Source: a virus
DNA length: 36,103 nucleotides
IMG/VR virus record: IMGVR_UViG_3300032296_004192
Span: 1-36,103 of that record
Strand: one strand, 5' to 3'
Shown: piece by piece, positions 7,445-16,636 of the stretch
Position numbering within the stretch: position 1 is the stretch's first letter
Layout of the letters: the number at the start of each line of letters is the position of its first letter
Translations under genes and position numbers: made by a program
Notes under the pieces: model-generated
What the model was told of the DNA's origin: nothing
The model's database searches: none
Seen by the model: only the letters and a program-made list of their open reading frames with translations

Positions 7445-10400
7445 ATGGCTAACCGACAACTATCCGTCAAGTTTGACACCGAAGGATTTCAGGCTGCTAT
7501 CAATCAAATGCAAGCCATAGGAAAAGCATTTGACGTAGTTCTCGCCAACGCTCAAAATAATATCAAGATAGCCAAGAGAGAGATAGCCGCAGCAAGCAAC
7601 AACGGCAGCATCGAACAAATGGCAGAAGCCCAGAAGCTTCTCGAGCAAAATACTAAAATTGCCAACCGAGCGATCGCCGCATCCTACCGAGAGCTAGGCA
7701 TCAAATCCAGCGAATCCCTAAATAACCTCAGAGCGCAAGCCGTATCAGCATTTGAAGCCATTAAAATCAGTGGCACAGCCACAGCCCTAGACATAGGCAG
7801 AGCGCAAGATGCCCTGAACAACAAACTAAAACAACTCGAAGCCCAACTAAATAGCCAGAACGTCAACGCCTATAAAACATTAGGGGTTCAGTCCAGGGCG
7901 GAACTAATGGAAGCCCGCCAACAAATCATGGACGCTTACCAAACCCTCAAACAGGGCGCGGATAGCAGTAGGCAATCCCAACAGGAACTAGGATTAGCCT
8001 ATAGATCAATGGTGGATAAAGTAGCTGCCATTAACAAACAGCTAAACCAGTCCGTCGCCTCCAATGATTTAGATGCAGCTTACAAACTACTGGGAGTCCG
8101 CTCCAGGGCTGACCTACAAGCAGCAGAATTTGAGATTATCAAAGCCTACGAAACCATTCGCGATGCCAAAAAAATAGGCAGTGAAGATGAGCTTGCCGCA
8201 CGTAAAGCGATGGACTCCCAGCTTAACGCCATCAACGGGGTATCCGAGGCATACAAATTATTGGGAATGCGTAGCCGGGAGCAACTTCTAGCAGCCCGAA
8301 CAGAACTAGATACAGCCTGGACTACCCTGTCAACCAAAATTAAAACTAGCGGACAAGATTTAGCTGTCGCCTATGACAACTACCTCGCCAAGATCAGGGA
8401 AATAGATCAGGAACTCAACCGCAGCGCAGCCCAACGACAGCTAAACAACGCCTATCAAGCCTTGGGTGTGCGCTCCGAAGCCGAACTACAGAAAGCCAGG
8501 GACGAGATCATCAAATCCTACGAGATGATCCGCAACGCATCCAAGCCCGGCAGTCGGGACGAAGCCGCCGCATTAGCAGCAATGAAGTCTCGTACCAAGG
8601 CAATAGATTCTGAATTGGGAATCAAAGATCCAGTCGCAGAATTAAGTGGAGCTTACCGTTCATTGGGCTTTCGCTCTGAAGCTGATTTAAGGAAAGCGGA
8701 ACAGGATATCAGGGCAGCCTACGACCTCATCGCCAAGTCAGGCACAGCTTCTCAAAGAGATATCAGACTAGCCGCCGAAACCCTACAGCAGAAACTCAAA
8801 GAAATCAACCAAGAATTAAATAAAGCCTCATCAAAAAATCAAGAAGTAGAAGGCGCTTACCGAGTCTTGGGCGTTCGTACCAGGGATGAACTCTTAAAAG
8901 CTAGAGATGAAATAGTTCAAGCCTGGATGACCATATCTACAACCGGAAAACAATCAATCCGTGATATGGACTTGGCTTATGAAGCAATGCAGTCCAAACT
9001 CAAACAGATTGATAACGAGATTGCCAAGACTGCCCAGACAGAGAGACTTGATAACGCCTATAGATTGTTGGGTGTTCGTTCCCAGTCCGAACTGCAAAAA
9101 GCCAGGGACGAGATCATCAAATCCTACGAGATGATCCGCAACGCCTCCAAGCCCGGTAGTCGGGACGAAGCCGCAGCCCTGGCAGCAATGCAATCTCGTA
9201 CCAAAGCAATAGATTCTGAATTGGGAATCAAAGACCCCACCAAACAACTAGGAGATGCCTATAAATCACTAGGGTTTCGTTCTGAAGCTGAAATCAAAAA
9301 AGCCATCAAAGAAATCGCCGATGCCTACGACTTCATTAGAAAGTCCGGCGTTGCCTCTCAAAGAGATATTGAGATGGCTACGGATGCACTGCAAAGGAAA
9401 GTTAAACAACTCGCCAACGAACTTAAATCAGTCCAGGAACGAGGGGTTAGCGATGCCTATAAACTCCTTGGTGTCCGCTCCGAGGCAGATTTAAACCAAG
9501 CAATTCAGGAGATAGAGCGGGCATTCCAGACCATTGCCAATAGCAAATCTAGATCGGATAGCGACATTGTTCGGGCTGAAGAGGCCATGCTGTCAAAGGT
9601 CAAGCAACTGCGAGCGGAAATTGCCCGCACAGGTACACCACCCACAAACATTAACGATGCCTACAAACTCCTTGGTGTCCGCTCCGAGGCAGACATCAAC
9701 AAAGCCAAAACCGATATCAGAAATGCCTTCAACGAGATCCAGCAAGCAGGATCAAAGCGAGATATTGCCGTTGCTCAAGATGCCCTATCCGCCAAACTTA
9801 AACAACTCGATGCAGAACTAGCCGGAACAACAGCCAAGACAAACATCTTCAAAACCAGCGTCGAAAATTTAGCCAATGCCATTAGGTTGCAACTTACATT
9901 CGCCCTTAGCGGACTCCTGCTTTCTATCCCCGCCAATATCGGATCAGCCATCACCGGATTTACTAAATTTGAGGATCAAATCAAAGCCTTAAAAGCCGTA
10001 TCCGGCGGTACGCAGGGAGAGATCGCAGCCATTCGGGGGGAAATAGAGCGACTGGGCATGACCACCAGCAAAACCCCAGAGGATGTAGCTAGATTATCCG
10101 TCGAACTAGCTCGCGCCGGTTACAGTGCCAGCGAAATTACTTCGGCACTCAATGGCATGGTCAAGGCATCAGAGGCCGCAGGTGAGGATTTAACCCAAGT
10201 AGGTAGAATTATCACCGGAGTCCTCAAAGCCTACAGCCTACCAGCGTCCGAGTCTGGAAGAATCGCCGATCTGCTTACCCAAACCGCCAACAAAGCGGCT
10301 GTATCTGTAACAGACCTTGGGGAGTCCTTAAAGTACGTCGGTACTACCGCAGCAGGAAGTAATCAAAGAGTTGAGGATGTCCTGGTAGTCTTGGGGTTGA

Positions 10401-13400
10401 TGGGAAACGTCATGCTCAAATCGGGACAAGCCGGACGGAACTACGCCCAAACCCTAGACAAAATGAAACTATCGAGCGCGGCGGTTTCCGATGAATTAAT
10501 CATCTCCAGTCGAGGGTTAGAAACAGCCGGCGAAGCAGCAAAACGGCTAGGCGTAAGCTTCCGAGACAGCAACGGGCAAATTCGCCCCTTCCTAGATATC
10601 CTCCCCGAACTCAAAGAGAAAATGAAGGCATTACCCCAACAGGATCAAGACGTAATTTCCCGCGTCCTGTTCGGGGTAGAAGGCGGACGGGCAATCCAAA
10701 CCACCCTCAGAGCCACAGGAAAAGATATTGACTACCTAGCCGATGCCCTCAAAAATGCCGACGGTATTGCCGATCGCACCTCCAAGGTAATGAACGAAGG
10801 CTTGGGCGGTTCATTTCGCTCCCTCGGAGGAAGCGCCCAGGTACTATCAAACCTGATGGTAGATCAGGTATCACCAGCCATAAAAGCAGCCATAGATGGA
10901 ATTGTTAAAATTGTCAATGCCCTGTCTAAAGATGTGTCCACCTTGATCGGTGTCCTGGGTGGCTTGGCTGTATCTGGAATTACGGGATTAATTATTGCGG
11001 CATTCAAAGCTTTAGCCGTAGCGATCGCTGCCCTCATTGTCCAAGTCCAGGCAGCCGGAGGCACAGTAGCATTTTTAAAAATCGGACTTACCGCGCTCCT
11101 ATCTCCCACAAATTTAGCAGTAGCCGCCATCGGCATTTTAGCCGGCACCCTAATGAAATTTAGTATTGATGCCCAGCAAGCCAGGGATAGCGCGCTGTCT
11201 CTGGGATCTGCCCTCGATGCCTTAGCAATGCGGAAAGATAAAACGGCATTGATCGACCTAGACGATCAAGAGCGCAAGTCCAGGCAAGGACTCAAGCAAA
11301 TAGATGAAGAGATAGCCAGAAAACAGGCACAAGTCGCAGCCTCCGGCACCGGTTGGGATTGGCTGCCGGGAAATAAATTTAGCCGCACAGAAACAGAAAG
11401 AGAAATTAAAAGATTAGAGGCACAAAGAGAGGATGCAATCACGGAACTGCAACGAATCCCCCAAGTCCGCCAGCAAATCCTAGACAATCAAGCCGGCAGA
11501 AACCAAACCCCTTCAGCATTTGCCACCAGAACCCCAACCGTAGGCGCGCCCCTGCCCCCATCAACCCCAGCCCAAACACCACAAGTACCAACACCGGGCA
11601 AAACCAGAACCTCAGCCACTAGACCTGCCGGGACAAGGCAGTCCGATAGACAAGAAGAATACTATGAATTTTCTCCCGCCGTCCCAACTCCTGGTCCAAT
11701 TACCAGTCGCTACGGCATGAGGACTCACCCAGTCACAGGGAAAAAGAAATTTCATGACGGCATTGATATCGCACCCCCCGCAGGAACGCCAGTTGTCGCC
11801 ACACTACCAGGCAGGGTTATAGCCACAGGCTTTGACAAGGATGGTTACGGGAATTACGCCACCATCCAAACCATAGATAAAACCGGCAAGAAAATTGAGC
11901 AACTTTTCGGACACTTGATCGACAAGGCCATGGTCGGTGTAGGAGAGATGGTCAAGCAGGGCGACATAATCGGCAGGGTAGGCAGTACAGGACTTTCAAC
12001 CGGTCCACATCTACACCATAAAGTTTCCATTAATGGCAAGTCCGTAAACCCTGCCGACTTCCAGAAAATGAGCTTCATGTTGCCTAGTGGCGCCGGCAAG
12101 CCTAGCGATTACCTCAGAGCGCAAGATACAGCAGCCCAAAAACCAGACAAAAATCCATTAATTCAAGAAGTTTTAGCAATGTCCAAGCGACTGGGCATAA
12201 ACCCCATGGATATCCTGAGAGTCATGCTATTCGAGACTGGCGGCACACTCTCACCCAAAGCCCATGGCAACGGTGCAGTAGGACTAATCGGCTTTACAAA
12301 AGCCACCGAAAAAGAACTGGGAACTTCCCTCGCTAACCTAGCGAGAATGTCAGCAGTTCAACAAATCCCCTATGTAGAAAAATATCTTCAGATTCATTCC
12401 AGAGGCAAGAAGTTAGACACCTTTCAGAAAGTAGCCTCCACAGTATTCCACGGCAACCCCGACGGCAGTTTGACCGTAGGCGATGGCAAAATCAACTTAG
12501 GAAATTACCTCAAAGTCGCCGACGCTCGATATGGAGGAAAAGCCAGAGACTTAATTAGCCAAGATAATCAGGCAATGGGTGAAATACTAGAACAGCAGCT
12601 AGAATTTAAAACCCAAGGGCAGGACATCAGAAAAGAAAATATTAAATCTTTCCTCAGTGAAAGCGGACAGATAATTGATGCCGAAAAATCAAAAATTCTT
12701 GAGGAATCACAGCAGAGAATATATGAATTAAAAATCCAATCTATCAAAGCTGATGAGATTAGCAAAAGCGACATCGAGCAAAGCATCAAATTACAGGAAT
12801 TACTTACCGATGCCCAGATTAAAGAACTGGAACTCATAGGAAAACAGCAACAGATAGAAGGCGAAATTTCTATACTCGAAGCCGAGAAAGTAGACTTAAA
12901 CAATGAAGAAAAAGAACGCCTCGGCGAACTTTACGCAGAGCGTCAGAAGATTACCAGAGAAATTCAACTGGCAAACAAAGCCTCCGAGAGAGCAATTACC
13001 CTCCAGCAGCTAGAATCAGAAGAAGCAAGAAATACAGCAATAGAAAAACTCAGAGGTGAGCTAGAAGTAATCCTAGAAAGGGTAATTCCTAAAAAGAACC
13101 TAACCGAAATTGAGAAAAATCTTAACGACGCAACCGTTTCCATCCTTAAAGAACGGAATGAACTCAATAAAAAATTAAAAGAAGCCAGTGAACTGGGTGA
13201 TCAATCATCCTTTGATAAAATCACCAACGCATTAAAAGAACTCGACAATCAACTGCCAAACTTCCTATCCTTGCAGTTAAATGATCTAAACAAAACTATC
13301 ACCACCGACTCCCGTATTCCCGATAGCGAATTAAAAACCTACCGCGACGACGAATTAAAAAGGAAAGAGGCATTAATAGCCTTAGAAATCAAATACCGCG

Positions 13401-14056
13401 ACCTCAGAATAGGCACAGAAGCCTTACTTGCAGCAGCCAGAAAAACCGGTGATCAAAACTTGATTACTCAATACCAGAATCTCCTAACCTTAATCAATAA
13501 AACAGGTGCAGAACAACTCAAACAAATCCAAGATCAAGGTAACACCTTAACGAATGTTCTTAGCACCGCCAAGGAAGCCTTCACATCAGGGTTAGGGCAA
13601 TTTTTCACAGATATAATCACCGGAACTAAAAGCCTAGAGGATAGCTTTAAATCCTTCACAAGTTCTATTCTCAAAGCGATCGCCGACATGGCAATCCAAA
13701 CAGCAACAAAGCAAGTAATCAAATGGTTAGGCTTTGCCGATGGTGGCTACGTTTCGGGTCCAGGCACAAGTCGCAGCGATTCTATCCCAGCCAGACTAAG
13801 CAACGGTGAATTTGTCATGTCCGCCGCCTCCGTGCGCCATTGGGGCGTAAACTTATTAGACAATCTAAATAATAGAAGAATGCCCAATCTCGCCTTTGAA
13901 TCACCCTCTTACAATAGCGGTTCAAATATTAGTAAATCCGGTACAATAATCATGAACGTAAACACGCCGGATGCCAATTCTTTCCGCCGCAGTGAAACAC
14001 AAATAGGCAAAGATGCAGCCGAACAATTAAGACGGAGTATGCAGCGCAATGGGTAG
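7445..14056 (+). CDS. Tape measure protein with 11 N-terminal repeats and two muralytic-like domains
   Basis: This 2203-aa protein sets tail length and is ejected with the DNA. Residues about 81-795 are 11 degenerate repeats of 60-70 aa, each opening like AYKLLGVRSEADL and continuing as helices. Residues about 800-1020 match the PhageMin_Tail/TP901 core (KFEDQIKALKAVSGG, then ELARAGYSASEI). Hydrophobic stretches lie at about 1150-1240. Residues about 1395-1540 form an M23/LytM peptidase with HDGID (His1437, Asp1441) and GPHLHH (1520-1525), the zinc-ligand pattern. Residues about 1575-1660 look like a transglycosylase domain (FETGGTLSP with Glu1597, then GAVGLIGF). A coiled coil follows, then the common tape-measure C-terminus (FADGGYVSGPGTSRSDSIPA). 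At about 1.5 angstrom per residue the tail would be very long, unless the repeats or enzymatic domains do not count. Confidence 0.95.
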   Translation: MANRQLSVKFDTEGFQAAINQMQAIGKAFDVVLANAQNNIKIAKREIAAASNNGSIEQMAEAQKLLEQNTKIANRAIAASYRELGIKSSESLNNLRAQAVSAFEAIKISGTATALDIGRAQDALNNKLKQLEAQLNSQNVNAYKTLGVQSRAELMEARQQIMDAYQTLKQGADSSRQSQQELGLAYRSMVDKVAAINKQLNQSVASNDLDAAYKLLGVRSRADLQAAEFEIIKAYETIRDAKKIGSEDELAARKAMDSQLNAINGVSEAYKLLGMRSREQLLAARTELDTAWTTLSTKIKTSGQDLAVAYDNYLAKIREIDQELNRSAAQRQLNNAYQALGVRSEAELQKARDEIIKSYEMIRNASKPGSRDEAAALAAMKSRTKAIDSELGIKDPVAELSGAYRSLGFRSEADLRKAEQDIRAAYDLIAKSGTASQRDIRLAAETLQQKLKEINQELNKASSKNQEVEGAYRVLGVRTRDELLKARDEIVQAWMTISTTGKQSIRDMDLAYEAMQSKLKQIDNEIAKTAQTERLDNAYRLLGVRSQSELQKARDEIIKSYEMIRNASKPGSRDEAAALAAMQSRTKAIDSELGIKDPTKQLGDAYKSLGFRSEAEIKKAIKEIADAYDFIRKSGVASQRDIEMATDALQRKVKQLANELKSVQERGVSDAYKLLGVRSEADLNQAIQEIERAFQTIANSKSRSDSDIVRAEEAMLSKVKQLRAEIARTGTPPTNINDAYKLLGVRSEADINKAKTDIRNAFNEIQQAGSKRDIAVAQDALSAKLKQLDAELAGTTAKTNIFKTSVENLANAIRLQLTFALSGLLLSIPANIGSAITGFTKFEDQIKALKAVSGGTQGEIAAIRGEIERLGMTTSKTPEDVARLSVELARAGYSASEITSALNGMVKASEAAGEDLTQVGRIITGVLKAYSLPASESGRIADLLTQTANKAAVSVTDLGESLKYVGTTAAGSNQRVEDVLVVLGLMGNVMLKSGQAGRNYAQTLDKMKLSSAAVSDELIISSRGLETAGEAAKRLGVSFRDSNGQIRPFLDILPELKEKMKALPQQDQDVISRVLFGVEGGRAIQTTLRATGKDIDYLADALKNADGIADRTSKVMNEGLGGSFRSLGGSAQVLSNLMVDQVSPAIKAAIDGIVKIVNALSKDVSTLIGVLGGLAVSGITGLIIAAFKALAVAIAALIVQVQAAGGTVAFLKIGLTALLSPTNLAVAAIGILAGTLMKFSIDAQQARDSALSLGSALDALAMRKDKTALIDLDDQERKSRQGLKQIDEEIARKQAQVAASGTGWDWLPGNKFSRTETEREIKRLEAQREDAITELQRIPQVRQQILDNQAGRNQTPSAFATRTPTVGAPLPPSTPAQTPQVPTPGKTRTSATRPAGTRQSDRQEEYYEFSPAVPTPGPITSRYGMRTHPVTGKKKFHDGIDIAPPAGTPVVATLPGRVIATGFDKDGYGNYATIQTIDKTGKKIEQLFGHLIDKAMVGVGEMVKQGDIIGRVGSTGLSTGPHLHHKVSINGKSVNPADFQKMSFMLPSGAGKPSDYLRAQDTAAQKPDKNPLIQEVLAMSKRLGINPMDILRVMLFETGGTLSPKAHGNGAVGLIGFTKATEKELGTSLANLARMSAVQQIPYVEKYLQIHSRGKKLDTFQKVASTVFHGNPDGSLTVGDGKINLGNYLKVADARYGGKARDLISQDNQAMGEILEQQLEFKTQGQDIRKENIKSFLSESGQIIDAEKSKILEESQQRIYELKIQSIKADEISKSDIEQSIKLQELLTDAQIKELELIGKQQQIEGEISILEAEKVDLNNEEKERLGELYAERQKITREIQLANKASERAITLQQLESEEARNTAIEKLRGELEVILERVIPKKNLTEIEKNLNDATVSILKERNELNKKLKEASELGDQSSFDKITNALKELDNQLPNFLSLQLNDLNKTITTDSRIPDSELKTYRDDELKRKEALIALEIKYRDLRIGTEALLAAARKTGDQNLITQYQNLLTLINKTGAEQLKQIQDQGNTLTNVLSTAKEAFTSGLGQFFTDIITGTKSLEDSFKSFTSSILKAIADMAIQTATKQVIKWLGFADGGYVSGPGTSRSDSIPARLSNGEFVMSAASVRHWGVNLLDNLNNRRMPNLAFESPSYNSGSNISKSGTIIMNVNTPDANSFRRSETQIGKDAAEQLRRSMQRNG

Positions 14057-14059
14057 ATT

Positions 14060-14674
14060 ATGACATTTACAGAAACTAGATTAGACTTAGGCTACGACTT
14101 CGGCACAGTAGGCGGACCGCAATTTAGTACCACAATCATCGTTTTGGGTAGTGGCTACGAACAGCGTAATTCCAACTGGTCGGAAGCCCGAAGCAAATGG
14201 CAAATAGGCGATCGCATCTACAGCAGAAGCGAACTAAACTACCTAATAAACTTCTTCCGTGGCGTGCGCGGTGCCGCCACTGGCTTCAGATTCAAAGATT
14301 GGTCGGACTATCAAGGAATTAATGAATTAATTGGGGTAGGCAATGGCTGGCAAAGAGAGTTTCAGCTACGAAAAACCTACACCATTAATGATCAATCAAG
14401 CACTAGAAATATCAAAAAACCAGTATCAGAGAAAACTACTATTTCCGTGGCTGGCACACCCGTAATCAGGGGCGTGTCCGTAGACACCACAACTGGCATA
14501 ATTACCTTTACCTCACCACCTACCGGAAATATTACCGCATCCTTCGAGTTTGACGTTCCCGTCAGATTTGAACAAGATAAATTTGACCATAGATTTGATG
14601 CCGCCGACCCGTCCACTGGTGAAGCTTTGTTCTATGTTTCTACCCTGTCAGTTGTCGAGATTAAAATAGATTAA
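14060..14674 (+). CDS. DUF2460 distal tail protein (GTA gp12-like)
   Basis: At 204 aa this has the expected length of DUF2460 proteins, which form the distal-tail hub where the tube meets the tip. Signatures are the N-terminal ETRLDLGYDFGTVGGPQF, the SWSEARxKW-like segment (NSNWSEARSKWQIGDR), FFRGVRGAATGFRFKDWSDY, and LRKTY after the GWQREFQ motif. It follows the tape measure stop by three bases and precedes DUF2163, the same order as in the Rhodobacter gene transfer agent. Confidence 0.92.
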   Translation: MTFTETRLDLGYDFGTVGGPQFSTTIIVLGSGYEQRNSNWSEARSKWQIGDRIYSRSELNYLINFFRGVRGAATGFRFKDWSDYQGINELIGVGNGWQREFQLRKTYTINDQSSTRNIKKPVSEKTTISVAGTPVIRGVSVDTTTGIITFTSPPTGNITASFEFDVPVRFEQDKFDHRFDAADPSTGEALFYVSTLSVVEIKID

Positions 14675-14677
14675 AAT

Positions 14678-15532
14678 ATGAAAATTCTCGCCCCATCCCT
14701 AGCCAATCATCTTAAAAAAGAAGTCACCAACCTAGCCACATTCTGGAAAATTACCAGACAGGATGGACTTATTCAAGGGTTCACCAATTACGATCAGAAT
14801 CTGACCATTGACGGCATACTCTACAAAGCAGCCACAGGATTCAACGCCACCGCCTTTAGTCAAGATAATAGCTTGGCAGTCCGTAACCTGGACATAGAAT
14901 CAGTCCTCAGTTCCGACGGCATCACAGAAGCAGACTTAGCGGGAGGAAAATACGACTATGCAAGCGTGGACGTATTCCTCTGTCGTTGGGACATCCCCCC
15001 ATCCTCCCTATACCTAGAACCTCCCGAACATATTCTCATGGTGCGGGGAATAATCGGGGAAGTTTCCATGAGCGATCGCAGATACAAAGCCGAAGTCAGA
15101 AGTTTTGCCCAACTCCTCCAACAAAAAATTTCCACAGTCACCACCAAGGAATGTAGGGCGGTATTTGGTGATAGTAAATGCACCAAAAATTTATCAACCT
15201 TAACTGACAATCTAACCATCACCGGAGTCACCGACAAGCGCCAATTCACCGTGAACAGTAGCAGAGCTAACGGATTCTATAGTCTGGGGCAAATCACCCT
15301 TACCAGTGGCAGTAATAGCGGTATCAAAGCCATGGTACTGTCCTATTCCGGCGGCATAATTCAACTATTTGAATCATTGCCATATTCCCTCGCTATTGGT
15401 AATACATTAACGGCAGTAGCAGGATGCAATAAAACTATTGCCGCTTGCGTAAGTTTTGGCAACATTCTCAACTACCAGGGAGAACCACACATCCCCGGCG
15501 AGGATAAATATTTTGCAGGATTTGAAGGATGA
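14678..15532 (+). CDS. DUF2163 / phage BR0599 tail-tip hub protein (GTA gp13-like)
   Basis: This 284-aa protein is a DUF2163 (BR0599) family member, the iron-sulfur-like hub of GTA-type tail tips. The N-terminal half has WKITRQDGLIQGFTNYD and LRNLDIESVLSS-like segments. The C-terminal half has the conserved cysteine region ECRAVFGDSKC (residues about 159-169), a later AGCNKTIAAC pair, then FGNILNYQGEPHIPG. Four conserved cysteines are compatible with the metal cluster known for this family. Its 3' end runs straight into the 21-bp tandem repeat before the NlpC gene. Confidence 0.92.
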   Translation: MKILAPSLANHLKKEVTNLATFWKITRQDGLIQGFTNYDQNLTIDGILYKAATGFNATAFSQDNSLAVRNLDIESVLSSDGITEADLAGGKYDYASVDVFLCRWDIPPSSLYLEPPEHILMVRGIIGEVSMSDRRYKAEVRSFAQLLQQKISTVTTKECRAVFGDSKCTKNLSTLTDNLTITGVTDKRQFTVNSSRANGFYSLGQITLTSGSNSGIKAMVLSYSGGIIQLFESLPYSLAIGNTLTAVAGCNKTIAACVSFGNILNYQGEPHIPGEDKYFAGFEG

Positions 15533-15533
15533 T

Positions 15534-15617
15534 CACCTTATCAAGACAGTAGAACACCTTATCAAGACAGTAGAACACCTTATCAAGACAGTAGAACACC
15601 TTATCAAGGCAGTAAAA
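15534..15617 (+). repeat. 21-bp tandem repeat, four copies
   Basis: Units at 15534-15554, 15555-15575 and 15576-15596 are identical; 15597-15617 differs at two positions. The unit length is a multiple of three and has no stop in the NlpC frame, where it reads HLIKTVE. Its core ATCAAGACAG reappears inside the gene at about 15633-15642, so the array seems to have grown out of the gene's own 5' end. It starts two bases after the DUF2163 stop. Confidence 0.95.
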
Positions 15618-16010
15618 ATGAAAAACCAAATTATCAAGACAGCCAGGCAGTGGCTTAACACACCCTACCATCACCAAGCCAGAGTTAAAGGGGTAGGGGT
15701 GGATTGCATAGGCTTGATCATTGGCGTATGCAAAGAACTGGGATTAATCGACTTTGATTACAACAACTACGATCGCACCCCCGACAGCACCATGATGATG
15801 GAAACAATACAGAGGCATTGCGCCCCCACCGACACCCCAGAAGAGGGCGACTTATTAGTATTTCGCATCAGGAAAAATCCCCAACACTGCGGACTCATGA
15901 CCGACGGCGGAATTATTCACGCCTATCAATCAGTCGGCAAAGTAGTCGAACACCCCCTAGATGAATGGTGGAGTACCAGGATCATAGGTGCATTCGTTCT
16001 ACCTATTTAA
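15618..16010 (+). CDS. NlpC/P60 tail-tip cysteine peptidase (GTA gp14-like)
   Basis: The 130-aa domain is the phage NlpC/P60 family: MKNQIIKTARQWLNTPY opens it, Cys30 lies in GVDCIG, His90 in PQHCGL and a third polar residue His101 in IIHAYQ. Such enzymes cleave a peptide bond in peptidoglycan stems during DNA entry. I chose ATG 15618 because the domain begins there. An in-frame TTG near 15521 would add an N-terminal extension made of four HLIKTVE repeats, and the array has no stop, so translation through it is possible. No strong ribosome-binding site precedes either start. Confidence 0.88.
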   Translation: MKNQIIKTARQWLNTPYHHQARVKGVGVDCIGLIIGVCKELGLIDFDYNNYDRTPDSTMMMETIQRHCAPTDTPEEGDLLVFRIRKNPQHCGLMTDGGIIHAYQSVGKVVEHPLDEWWSTRIIGAFVLPI

Positions 16011-16061
16011 TTATCTTATCAATAACTCTGAACCCATAAAATATATACGGACACTTTACTA

Positions 16062-16090
16062 TTGACAAGGACAAAATATAATGATTTAAT
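16062..16090 (+). promoter_or_regulatory. Strong sigma70-type promoter of the small-gene cassette
   Basis: TTGACA (16062-16067), a 17-bp spacer, then TTTAAT (16085-16090), five of six to the -10 consensus. This is the best promoter in the window and lies inside the late operon, so the four genes after it can be expressed apart from the tail genes, including from a resident prophage. The untranslated leader that follows is about 60 bases. Confidence 0.8.
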
Positions 16091-16095
16091 ATAAA

Positions 16096-16149
16096 TGTGA
16101 GGCAAGGGAAGGAAGCCCAAGCCACACAAAAAAGAGTATCTCACAGGAG
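16096..16149 (+). promoter_or_regulatory. Structured leader with SD next to a stem
   Basis: TGTGAG (16096-16101) pairs with CTCACA (16140-16145). The second arm directly abuts, and by one base overlaps, the Shine-Dalgarno AGGAG (16145-16149) of the gene at 16159. The purine-rich loop contains GGGAAGGAAG. The fold could moderate translation. No known riboswitch class is recognised. Confidence 0.4.
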
Positions 16150-16158
16150 TATTGTACC

Positions 16159-16377
16159 ATGTTTGATTTTGATTTAGATTTGCCAGAAGTTAATGATTTT
16201 GGTTTATTAGATGATTGTGTTCATAGATGCCAAACTCCTTCGGGGGAGGGATTATTTGTCGAGGCAGAAACAGAAGATCATCTAAATGCTGGCTTCTCAA
16301 GTGCTGTTCCTCTTCCAGGGGAAGAAATGACTTGGATGGGTAATGGAAAAATCGCACCTGCTCAAGATTGGGTCTAA
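16159..16377 (+). CDS. Small acidic protein, first gene of cassette (72 aa)
   Basis: ATG 16159 has AGGAG nine bases upstream. The product is strongly acidic (FDFDLDLPEVNDFGLLDD at the start, more Asp and Glu later) with two Cys and a C-terminal GEEMTWMGNGKIAPAQDWV. It has no signal or membrane segment. Cassette position, its own promoter and its acidity fit a moron product such as a DNA-mimic or inhibitor protein, but that is inference only. No homologous family is recognised. Another reading is a small bacteriocin-like precursor, as the leader region is acidic; no double-Gly motif or core peptide supports that. Confidence 0.65.
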   Translation: MFDFDLDLPEVNDFGLLDDCVHRCQTPSGEGLFVEAETEDHLNAGFSSAVPLPGEEMTWMGNGKIAPAQDWV

Positions 16378-16386
16378 AGTGTGATT

Positions 16387-16620
16387 ATGTCCTTAAAATC
16401 TCTCCAAGATAAAATAATTGTTTGCAGTTCTCTAGATTGCGTTGTACTAGAATTGCAATTTTTCTTTCTAGAAAATAACATCAATAACCTAGAAAATTGT
16501 CAGCAGCAAAAATCAATTATTGCTGATACAGCTTATTTTTATCTAGGTTGTAACCCGCCTTTTAGTCGTGGTGAACTCTATCTGCGACTAGGAATTGACA
16601 AAGCATTTTTGACGACATAA
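16387..16620 (+). CDS. Unknown small cassette protein (77 aa)
   Basis: ATG 16387 lies nine bases after the previous stop; GTG 16381 in the same frame would add two residues. The product has a helical, hydrophobic middle (DCVVLELQFFFLENNINNL) and ends GCNPPFSRGELYLRLGIDKAFL. Three Cys are present. There is no transmembrane helix long enough to be sure of. Base composition is AT-richer than in the surrounding tail genes, as in the rest of the cassette. No family is recognised. Confidence 0.5.
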   Translation: MSLKSLQDKIIVCSSLDCVVLELQFFFLENNINNLENCQQQKSIIADTAYFYLGCNPPFSRGELYLRLGIDKAFLTT

Positions 16621-16636
16621 CTAGAAAGAGAACATC

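Noticed and set aside
7685-9835. Tape-measure repeats as DnaJ-type J domains, because AYRVLGV-like starts look similar
   Set aside because: No HPD tripeptide occurs in any unit and the helical spacing differs; they are better read as tape-measure helical repeats.
15456-15617. NlpC start upstream at 15456
   Set aside because: That frame overlaps the end of DUF2163 by 77 bases with no ribosome-binding site; the family domain begins at 15618. Only the shorter TTG option near 15521 stays open.
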